The translations under genes and the position numbers were made by a program. Shown here piece by piece: positions 35,979 through 43,732 of a DNA stretch of 64,000 nucleotides. The notes beneath the pieces are model-generated. The model ran no database searches. It had not been told where the DNA came from and was given only the letters and a program-made list of their open reading frames with translations. How positions within the stretch are numbered: position 1 is the stretch's first letter; each line of letters starts with the position of its first letter. The DNA lies in assembly GCA_964536015.1 (NCBI GenBank), contig CAZHVS010000002.1, positions 1 through 64,000 on the forward strand, in the 5' to 3' direction. This stretch comes from CAZHVS01 sp964536015. GTDB lineage: Bacteria; Bacteroidota; Ignavibacteria; Ignavibacteriales; Ignavibacteriaceae.

Positions 35979-37007
35979 ATGAACGAAGTAATGAATGAAG
36001 TAAAATACACTGCAAAGGATTTTGCATCGGATATAGATGTTAAATGGTGTCCAGGTTGTGGAGATTATTCAATCCTTGCACAGGTTCAAAGAACTTCTCC
36101 TGATTTTGGTGAGAAAAAAGAAAATATAGTCTGGGTTTCAGGAATTGGTTGTTCCAGTCGTTTTCCATATTATATGTCGACATATGGTTTTCATGGAATT
36201 CATGGAAGAGCGGCTGCTATTGCTACAGGAGTTCGTCTTACTAATCCTAAACTGCAGGTGTGGGTTGCAACAGGCGATGGAGATATGCTAAGTATAGGCG
36301 GAAATCACTTTATACATGTCTGCAGAAAAAATGTTGATCTTAAAATTTTAATGTTCAATAATCGAATTTATGGATTAACAAAAGGACAGTATTCACCAAC
36401 TTCTGAAAAAGGAAAAATAACTAAATCATCTCCTTATGGAACGGTTGATTATCCATTTAATGCGATAAAACTTGCTACTGGTTCCGGTGCTACTTTTGTT
36501 GCGCGCACAATCGATAGAGAACCAAAGCACATGCAGGAAATGATTGCTAGAGCAGCAAAACATAAAGGTGCTGCTTTCATAGAAATATATCAGAATTGTC
36601 CTATCTTTAATGACGGAGCTTATTTCCCGCTAACAGAAAAAGAAACCAAAGCGGATAATGTTGTAATTCTTGAGCACGGTAAACCATTAGTATTTGGTGC
36701 AAATAATGAAAAAGGAATTAAACTTGATGGGTTAAATCCTGTCATTATAAATCTTAACGATGGTAAACATTCTATAAACGATTGCTGGGTTCATGATGAA
36801 TTTGATGATAATCCTACAAGAGTTTTTCTACTCGCTCGTTTTACGGACATTCCTGGTTTTCCAACACCAATTGGAGTGTTCCGTCAATTTTCCAAACCAA
36901 CTTATGCTGGTGATTATGAAACACAAATAAACAGAATTAAACAGCAAAAAGGCGAAGGAACGTATGAAAAACTTATGTTTACTCCAAATACCTGGGAAGT
37001 TAAATAA
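35979..37007 (+). CDS. korB: 2-oxoglutarate:ferredoxin oxidoreductase beta subunit
   Basis: The 342-residue thiamine-diphosphate subunit shows WCPGCGDYSIL (cluster cysteines), GIGCSSRFPYYMSTYGFHG, HGRAAAIATGVRL, and GDGDMLSIGGNH (thiamine/Mg site). It pairs with the KorA fusion directly upstream. A strong AGGAGG lies about 8 bp before the ATG. Low-potential ferredoxin-linked enzymes of this type suit an anaerobic or facultative member of the Chlorobi/Ignavibacteria group. sucD, another enzyme of the same TCA segment, is found near 62 kb. Confidence 0.93.
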   Translation: MNEVMNEVKYTAKDFASDIDVKWCPGCGDYSILAQVQRTSPDFGEKKENIVWVSGIGCSSRFPYYMSTYGFHGIHGRAAAIATGVRLTNPKLQVWVATGDGDMLSIGGNHFIHVCRKNVDLKILMFNNRIYGLTKGQYSPTSEKGKITKSSPYGTVDYPFNAIKLATGSGATFVARTIDREPKHMQEMIARAAKHKGAAFIEIYQNCPIFNDGAYFPLTEKETKADNVVILEHGKPLVFGANNEKGIKLDGLNPVIINLNDGKHSINDCWVHDEFDDNPTRVFLLARFTDIPGFPTPIGVFRQFSKPTYAGDYETQINRIKQQKGEGTYEKLMFTPNTWEVK

Positions 37008-37030
37008 AAAGTAATATTAAAAACATTCGT

Positions 37031-37068
37031 AAAGGCAGCTTGAGAAAATTTAAGCTGCCTTTTTATTT
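37031..37068 (+). terminator. intrinsic terminator after korAB
   Basis: AAAGGCAGCTT (37031-37041) pairs with AAGCTGCCTTT (37052-37062) around an A/T-rich loop and runs into a T-rich tail. It lies 23 bp after the korB stop. Confidence 0.85.
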
Positions 37069-37175
37069 TAAATTCGGAACCAATTATAAGATTCTGGCTG
37101 TTAAATAATTAATATAAACTTTTTAAATCATCTCATATTTATTAACTTGCTAATAAATATTATTACGGAATAAAA

Positions 37176-38168
37176 GTGAATTACTTAGAACTTGAAAAAA
37201 TAATTAAAGAGAATAATTCTTTTTTATTAACTACTCATGTTAATCCGGATGCTGATGCAATCGGATGTGAGATAGCTTTGTATAAGTTGTTGGTCAAGTT
37301 TGATAAAAAAGTGAGAATTATTAATTACAGCGAAACACCTTATTATCTTGAATTCCTTGATAAAGAAAAAGTTATTGAAAAATATAATGAAGAATCTCAT
37401 ACCAACATTTTTAATGAGTGTGATGTAATTATTGCTCTCGATTTTAATCGTATAGACAGAATAGTTAAAATGGAGCCATTATTCAGAGCAAGCAATGCAA
37501 TTAAAGTGTGTCTCGATCATCATCAGGATGCAGAAAAATTTGTTGATTTATGTTTGTGTTCAATTGATTTTGCGGCTACTGGACATCTCTTATATGATTT
37601 TATAAAAAAAACCGGTATTGCTGAGATTGATTTTGATATTGCTCTTCCCATTTATGCAGCAATAATGACTGATACTGGTTCTTTCAGGTTTGACAGAACA
37701 ACTCCGGAAATACATCGCATTGCTGCTGAACTCCTTGAAACGGGGATTAATCCTTTAGAAGTCTATGGAAAAATTTATGACGAAAGCAGATTTGGAAAAA
37801 TAAAATTGCTTGGTGAAGCGATTAATACAATTAAACTGTATGGTGAAGAAAATCAAATTGCAGTTATGCTGATTACACAGGAAGCACTTAATCGATGTAA
37901 TGCCCTGGAAAGCGATACAGATGGATTTGTCAACCTTTGCATGACGATTGATACTGTTAAAATGGCTTTAAAATTTATGGAACTTGAAGAAGGATTTAAA
38001 GTCAGTCTTCGTTCAAAAGGTAAAATACCAGTGCATAAGTTCGCAGATATGTTTAATGGAGGAGGGCATGCTAATGCTGCAGGAATAAGAATAAGAAATG
38101 AAAAACTAGAAGATAAAATGGAATCAATTATTCAAGCTGCTTTAAATTTTTATGATCAATACAAATAA
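37176..38168 (+). CDS. DHH/DHHA1 phosphoesterase (NrnA-like oligoribonuclease/pAp phosphatase)
   Basis: The 330-residue protein has the DHH-family metal motifs HVNPDADAIG, ALDFNR, DHHQDAEKF and TDTGSFRFD, then the DHHA1 nucleic-acid motif FNGGGHANAAG near the end. NrnA-type enzymes degrade very short RNAs and dephosphorylate pAp. The start is GTG at 37176, preceded by CGGAA. It stands alone downstream of the korAB terminator and is convergent with the next gene, stopping 1 bp away from it. Confidence 0.88.
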   Translation: MNYLELEKIIKENNSFLLTTHVNPDADAIGCEIALYKLLVKFDKKVRIINYSETPYYLEFLDKEKVIEKYNEESHTNIFNECDVIIALDFNRIDRIVKMEPLFRASNAIKVCLDHHQDAEKFVDLCLCSIDFAATGHLLYDFIKKTGIAEIDFDIALPIYAAIMTDTGSFRFDRTTPEIHRIAAELLETGINPLEVYGKIYDESRFGKIKLLGEAINTIKLYGEENQIAVMLITQEALNRCNALESDTDGFVNLCMTIDTVKMALKFMELEEGFKVSLRSKGKIPVHKFADMFNGGGHANAAGIRIRNEKLEDKMESIIQAALNFYDQYK

Positions 38169-38169
38169 A

Positions 38170-39459
38170 TTATTCAGACTTTATTTCTGCTTCTAAAATA
38201 AATTTTTCAATCTCATCAATTTTAACAGGACTTTTTTGATTATCAATTTCAATCACTATCAAAAAACCTTTATAATTTCCTGTTGATTTAAAAGCATCAA
38301 TCAGTTGTTGTTGGTAACTAAAAAGTCTCTCACCAGTTAATTCTGACCAATTTTCATAAGCACACAAACAGCCAAGCGAAGGTGTGTTTGGATAATAAAT
38401 TTTGCCTTCATATAAAGATGGGTCTATCGTAGTTCCATGAGCAATTATTTCATTTCTGCCTGCGTATCCTGCATAGTAAGCTTCGTAAACTGGGAAATAA
38501 TTTTTCCAGGAATCAGGTAAAAGGTTAGTGTACAAATCCTTTGTGAAGTTTTCTTCACTCATATTATTATGGAAAAAATTTTTTGCAGAACTCTCAAACG
38601 GCAAGAGTAATTGTATATTCTCAGTCGGACCAATGAATTTATTTTGTGAAAAATCTGTACCTTGTATTGAAAAAATTCCCTGAGGAGTATTCCCATCAGT
38701 TAAATAACCAGGAAGATTTGTAATTGAACGAGCTAATTGGGGGATGTGAAAAATTGAATTATCAGAATTGCGAATAAATTTATTATCACTTCCTTTTATA
38801 ATACAAATTCCTGGATAATCTCTGTTCTTTCTTTGTAAGGAATAAATTATTGTATAATTATCACCAAAAGTTTTAGCTAAAATATCCGCCAGAGGGGGAG
38901 TAATTATTTTTGATTTATTATGATTTTCAAGTTCAAAGTTTAAACAGGTTAAGATAGGATTGTTTTTCCAGTCAGGAAATTTTGATTTCATCAATTTCAA
39001 ATAATAAGGACAATGTAATTCCAATTCCCAGGCATTAATTAAATAATTAACACACATTGCAAAAATTTTTGGAATCGAAGTGTTATGCATTATCTCTGAT
39101 ACTTCGCCTTCAAATTCTTGTGGGTAGACCGTATATAGTACTTCAAGAAAACTGCGTAAAAAACCATTACTGAATTTATAATAATCTCGTATTTCTTTTT
39201 TAAGACTAGATAATATCGAATCATCTTTTACAAGTCCCAGTTCAATTTTCCAGAAAGCAGATGACCAGAATTTTTCGTTCTCGTCATTCAGTCCATAGTT
39301 TAACAGAGATAAAATATCATCACGCATTGAAGATTTAAAGTTTTCTCTTTCTTCCTTTAATGTTGAGGGAGCAAATATTTTTTCTGTTTTATTTTCTTGT
39401 GGAAATAAAACAGAACTGTAAAAAAACAAAGCAAAAAGAATTATTATTCTTTTATACAT
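38170..39459 (-). CDS. exported L,D-transpeptidase-like protein
   Basis: The 429-residue protein starts with a signal peptide. The C-terminal half carries IIAHGTTID (H341) and TPSLGCLCAYE (C364), in the spacing and order of the HG...SxGC active site of YkuD-type L,D-transpeptidases. The match outside these residues is weak to the eye. The N-terminal half has no known motif and looks helical. It is the last gene of the sugar-use operon and overlaps the AAC(3)-family gene by 8 bp. A link to peptidoglycan or amino-sugar turnover would fit but is inference. Confidence 0.6.
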   Translation of the reverse strand: MYKRIIILFALFFYSSVLFPQENKTEKIFAPSTLKEERENFKSSMRDDILSLLNYGLNDENEKFWSSAFWKIELGLVKDDSILSSLKKEIRDYYKFSNGFLRSFLEVLYTVYPQEFEGEVSEIMHNTSIPKIFAMCVNYLINAWELELHCPYYLKLMKSKFPDWKNNPILTCLNFELENHNKSKIITPPLADILAKTFGDNYTIIYSLQRKNRDYPGICIIKGSDNKFIRNSDNSIFHIPQLARSITNLPGYLTDGNTPQGIFSIQGTDFSQNKFIGPTENIQLLLPFESSAKNFFHNNMSEENFTKDLYTNLLPDSWKNYFPVYEAYYAGYAGRNEIIAHGTTIDPSLYEGKIYYPNTPSLGCLCAYENWSELTGERLFSYQQQLIDAFKSTGNYKGFLIVIEIDNQKSPVKIDEIEKFILEAEIKSE

Positions 39460-40252
39460 AATTATTATTTCTTAAAAATTTCCATCTTGTATCACAGGCC
39501 TTACAACTTCTTTCTTTACAAAGTAAATTAATAAAATATTTTGTAAAGAAAATTTCTGCTTCATCATAAATTAATTTTAAAGGGACAAACAAAATTTTGA
39601 GGTCTCCATTAAAACGATAGGGAAGTATATTTTTTGAGTTGAGATAATTTTCAAAATTTACAAATGATTTACTGCAACCAGGAACTTGTTCTAAATTTTG
39701 TTCTCCGTTATTCGATACACCTATAGGTTGTATATTGAGATAGTTCCAAGGAAAACAATTTAAATAAGGAACATTGAAAATAACTTCAAAGTAATGACAC
39801 AAACTTAAAGATGAAAAATCACATCCGGCAAGCATTATAAAAGATTCTTCTTGTCGACTAAACCAATCCAAAACACTATTTTTTCCGAGTGGACTTTCAG
39901 GAGAATTATTTTCATTTATAAATTTAGTTACATTTCCCCATAATGAAAATGAATGAGTGGGCGATGAAGTTCTGACAACATTTGAACTGATTCTGAACAC
40001 TTCTGATAAATAACCAACTTTACTTTGAGTTTTTTGTCGATTAAATATTTCAGATGTCTGATCTTTCTTTTTAAAACAATAGGTAAATGCAGGAAATATT
40101 ATTGAACCATTTTCAAAAATTATATCTTTTATCGTATTAATTAAGTCCTCTGCATTAATTCCTGGAAAAGAATTTTTAATTTTTCTAAAAGATGAATGAA
40201 TTATTAAATGTTGATTTCTTGATAAACCAAGATTTATTAAAAATTCTTTCAA
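39452..40252 (-). CDS. AAC(3)-family N-acetyltransferase
   Basis: The 266-residue protein matches the Antibiotic_NAT/AAC(3) fold: IIHSSFRKIK near the start, IIFPAFTYCF, RTSSPTHSFSLWG carrying the conserved His/Ser region, and LGKNSVLDW. Classical members acetylate aminoglycosides at position 3, but many family members work on other amino sugars. Its place inside a glycan operon makes an amino-sugar substrate more likely here than antibiotic resistance. It ends with a short cysteine-containing tail (CKERSCKAC), which is unusual. Confidence 0.8.
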   Translation of the reverse strand: MKEFLINLGLSRNQHLIIHSSFRKIKNSFPGINAEDLINTIKDIIFENGSIIFPAFTYCFKKKDQTSEIFNRQKTQSKVGYLSEVFRISSNVVRTSSPTHSFSLWGNVTKFINENNSPESPLGKNSVLDWFSRQEESFIMLAGCDFSSLSLCHYFEVIFNVPYLNCFPWNYLNIQPIGVSNNGEQNLEQVPGCSKSFVNFENYLNSKNILPYRFNGDLKILFVPLKLIYDEAEIFFTKYFINLLCKERSCKACDTRWKFLRNNNYV

Positions 40253-41265
40253 ATTTTTTCCGTAATAACTTCTACACCAAAATGAAATATCTTTTCCTGT
40301 TCAGGATAAATTGTAAGCTCCTCAGCAAGTTCAGGGCGGTTAAATGCATTCGTCATAAATTCTACTGGTTCAATTGCAATTGATTTTCTCTTTCTTTCAG
40401 ATAAACTATCTCCTGAAAATGCCAGTACCATTCCTCTTTCCTGGAATAAATTGATTTTTATATTTCTTGTTTCATCAATTAGAGCTGAGATCATCATATT
40501 ATCATCATTAATATCCAGGTCTGCAAAACATGTATCAATAATTCTATAATCTATCCTTCTTTTACTTTTCGGAACAGACTTACGAAAATCCATTAAAGGA
40601 AAATTATTTATGTTACCATAAGCATCGTTTCCCTTTAGTGGAATATAATTTTCGTCAATAAGAATAATTTTTTTTGAGTTAATTTCTAATATTAAATTTT
40701 CAATTCCATCATCACTCGTTTTAAAATAGGGATGCCATCCGGAACAAAATGGAGCTGGTTCTTCTCCCACATTTTTTCCGATAACTTTTATTTCAAATCT
40801 ATTGCCATATAAGCGGTAAGAGATGAAAACATCTACGGCAAATGGGTAACCTTCATAAACTTCTGGACGCAAACAATCAGAATGAAAAATTAAATCGATA
40901 AAATTTTCCTGAATATTTACAGAATTAATCTTAAAATTATTATAGAAAGTGAAACCGTGAATTACTATGCTTCTTGGTTTAATAGGTTTTATTTGATAAG
41001 TTTTTCCACGAAAAGAATATGTTCCATTTTCAATTCTATTTGAAAACGGAGCCATAATCCAGCTTCTCGCGCCGCGACTATTTTCAAATTCTGCTTCTGT
41101 GCTAAAACCATCAATAATATTGAAAACTTCTCCTTCAATAGGCGTAAAAAAATTTAATAAAGTGGCACCTTGTTCAGCTATTTCAATACTAGAATTAAAT
41201 AATGAATCTTTTAAAATGTACGTTTTAAATTTACCTAAATTCGATTCGGTTAAATCAAATCTCAT
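40249..41265 (-). CDS. aldose-1-epimerase family protein
   Basis: The 338-residue beta-sandwich protein shows APFSNRIENGTYSFRGKTY, IHGFTF and SGWHPYFKT, the arginine, histidine and histidine regions of the GalM/YeaD mutarotase family. It would interconvert the alpha and beta anomers of a free sugar or act on a related hexose derivative. It overlaps both neighbours by 4 bp and is followed on the operon by the AAC(3)-like gene. A mutarotase would help feed a phosphorylase product into metabolism. Confidence 0.85.
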   Translation of the reverse strand: MRFDLTESNLGKFKTYILKDSLFNSSIEIAEQGATLLNFFTPIEGEVFNIIDGFSTEAEFENSRGARSWIMAPFSNRIENGTYSFRGKTYQIKPIKPRSIVIHGFTFYNNFKINSVNIQENFIDLIFHSDCLRPEVYEGYPFAVDVFISYRLYGNRFEIKVIGKNVGEEPAPFCSGWHPYFKTSDDGIENLILEINSKKIILIDENYIPLKGNDAYGNINNFPLMDFRKSVPKSKRRIDYRIIDTCFADLDINDDNMMISALIDETRNIKINLFQERGMVLAFSGDSLSERKRKSIAIEPVEFMTNAFNRPELAEELTIYPEQEKIFHFGVEVITEKI

Positions 41266-43664
41266 AAAACGATCTCAACTTCTATTACTTCTTCAGAAAA
41301 GGTACTAATATCAATAAAATTATTGTTAACATATTCATTATTGACTTTAATTGAATTAAATCCATAATTCTTTTTATTTGGATTCTTAACTTTTAGCTTA
41401 ATCAGTTTCCCTCTGAATTTTCTTTCTGCAGAAAATGATTTCCAGTGAGAAGGAATGTTAGGATTAATCATTAATCCTTTTACTGATGTTCTGAAGCCGA
41501 GAATGTAATCTAATCCAATTCGTAACATCCATACAGCTGTTCCTGTCAGCCAGCTATGACTTGCTTGTCCCTCAGTTGGATGATCAGGACTTGTTACATA
41601 TTCTGCAAAAACATAAGGTTCAACTTCGTATGTATCAATTCTTTTTGAAGAATTTAACGGGAGCATTCTGGAATAAATATCATAAGCGTAATCAATATCT
41701 CCATTGATAATAGATGCAAGAACGAACCAGGAAGAAGCATGATTAAATATTGCACCGTTTTCTTTTTTACCTGGTACGCACCTTGAAATAAGTCCAACAT
41801 TTTCTTCTACTTCGGTATAACTTGGATAACAAATTTGTATTCCATTTGGTTTTGCTAAATATTTTTTTACGGATGCCAGAGATTGATTACCTCTCTCCTT
41901 AGTGGCACAACCAGAAATTACAGACCAGGTCTGAGCGTTAATAAAAATTTTTCCTTGCTTTGCAGACTTTGTTCCCAGAGGACTTCCATCGTCTTTAAAT
42001 GCACGAATATACCAATCGCCATCCCATGCGACTTCATTTGTAATAGTTTTAAGTTTCACATACTCAAGCATCCATCGTTTGTATGTTTCAGCATCGTCTT
42101 TAATTTTTAATAATTCAAAAGTTTTTTTAATTACATAAGCCAGGAAAAAAGCTCCCCAAATAGTTTCACCTTTTCCTTCTGGTCCAACTTTATCAAGTGT
42201 ATCGTTCCAGTCACCATTCATAATTTTAGGGATGCCTCGTGGACTTGTTGCAGAAATACAAAAATCGATTGCACGAATTAGATGCTCGTAAACTGAACCT
42301 TTTCCTGAATCATAATATTGAACTTCTTCATCTAGTATTGATAAATCAGCAGTTTCATTAAGGTATTCTACAATTCCAAATGGAATCCAGAGTGGAGTGT
42401 CGGAATGATTTGTCTTTTCGCCCCAATCTGTAAGTTTAAAATAATTGTGTAAAGTAGAACCATCATTAAATTGAAATCGAAGAGCATTTAATATTCTTTC
42501 TCTTACTCTTTCAGGATTAGTCATTACCACTCCAAGAATATCCTGGAACTGATCACGAATTCCTGTGCCGAATAAAAGACCGCCATGATAATAACCACTA
42601 TTCCTTGCCATATCAAAAGTTACTGCAGCTTGATATTGATTCCACACATTTATCATTGTATTAAACTTTTCATCCGGAGTGTTTGTATGTACAACTGATA
42701 AATAATTATTCCACTTTAATTTTAGTTCTTCAAATTTTTTATCAATGGTTTCTATTTTTATCAGGTTGTTCCAATCCAGATGTTGAAATGGAGAAATAAT
42801 TTCTTTAGGAGCGATTGCAAAAATTACTGCGAAATCTTTTTGCTCATTTGTGTTTAAAGTGAATTTAGATTGCAATGCAGCTATCGGATCACCTGCAGTA
42901 ATTTCTGTATTTTTCATTTTACCAGTTTCAATTGATTCCGGATTAGCCTCGCTACGCCACTTTCCAATAAAATTATCGAGACTTCCATCAAAACCAGTAA
43001 TAGGAAGAGTTTGAGTAAAAAGAATTTTATATTTCCAATCAAGATTTGGTTGTGCAACAGATACTTTCTTGTTCAAAACCCAATAACGTCTTGTTGCAAC
43101 AAGTGTACTGTTTTTTTTGTCGAAAGTAATTTCTGTAAAATGTTTATCATTCGGTTGATTTATCAAATCGTTTAATGCATTACCCATTAGGAGTTCAACG
43201 AAAGAATAAATTTCTAATTTTCTTTTTTTATTTGTCAGGTTTATTAAGCTGACTCTCCATATTTCAGCATTAACATCAGAAGGGACAAAGTAAGTTATTT
43301 CTCCGCGGATCCCATTTATCTCAGTAATAATTTTTGTATAACCAAGTCCATGATGACATTCATATTTATCATACCTCTGCTCAATTGTTGGTGCCCAGCT
43401 TAATGACCAGAAGATATTTTTTTCTACATCTTTAATAATTACATATCTGCCTGGACGATCCCATGGTAAGCTATTATACCGCATCCTTGTTAGTCTATTG
43501 TCTCTTGGAGTTATAAAATAACTAAAACCTCCACCAGTATGAGAAATCAAACCAGCATAATTATCATTCCACATATAATTAAACCATGGTCTTGGTGTTC
43601 TTGGATTTGTTATTACAAACTCTTTTTTATCTTCAGTAAAAAAGCCATACTTATTTTTTAACAT
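41262..43664 (-). CDS. GH94 glycoside phosphorylase (cellobiose phosphorylase-like)
   Basis: The 800-residue cytoplasmic enzyme has the GH94 N-terminus (YGFFTEDKKEFVITNPRTP, HTGGGFSYF), the GDWND acid motif at 484-488 and the closing QASHSWLTGTAVWM segment. GH94 enzymes split beta-glucosides such as cellobiose or chitobiose with phosphate to give an alpha-sugar-1-phosphate. No secretion signal is seen. The length matches cellobiose phosphorylases. The substrate cannot be fixed from sequence alone. The phosphohexomutase encoded in the same operon would process the sugar-1-phosphate. Confidence 0.88.
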   Translation of the reverse strand: MLKNKYGFFTEDKKEFVITNPRTPRPWFNYMWNDNYAGLISHTGGGFSYFITPRDNRLTRMRYNSLPWDRPGRYVIIKDVEKNIFWSLSWAPTIEQRYDKYECHHGLGYTKIITEINGIRGEITYFVPSDVNAEIWRVSLINLTNKKRKLEIYSFVELLMGNALNDLINQPNDKHFTEITFDKKNSTLVATRRYWVLNKKVSVAQPNLDWKYKILFTQTLPITGFDGSLDNFIGKWRSEANPESIETGKMKNTEITAGDPIAALQSKFTLNTNEQKDFAVIFAIAPKEIISPFQHLDWNNLIKIETIDKKFEELKLKWNNYLSVVHTNTPDEKFNTMINVWNQYQAAVTFDMARNSGYYHGGLLFGTGIRDQFQDILGVVMTNPERVRERILNALRFQFNDGSTLHNYFKLTDWGEKTNHSDTPLWIPFGIVEYLNETADLSILDEEVQYYDSGKGSVYEHLIRAIDFCISATSPRGIPKIMNGDWNDTLDKVGPEGKGETIWGAFFLAYVIKKTFELLKIKDDAETYKRWMLEYVKLKTITNEVAWDGDWYIRAFKDDGSPLGTKSAKQGKIFINAQTWSVISGCATKERGNQSLASVKKYLAKPNGIQICYPSYTEVEENVGLISRCVPGKKENGAIFNHASSWFVLASIINGDIDYAYDIYSRMLPLNSSKRIDTYEVEPYVFAEYVTSPDHPTEGQASHSWLTGTAVWMLRIGLDYILGFRTSVKGLMINPNIPSHWKSFSAERKFRGKLIKLKVKNPNKKNYGFNSIKVNNEYVNNNFIDISTFSEEVIEVEIVL

Positions 43665-43732
43665 ATTTTTCTTCCATAAATATTTTGATGATTTAAAATT
43701 ATTGGTAATAAAGATAATTGAATCAGTTTAAG

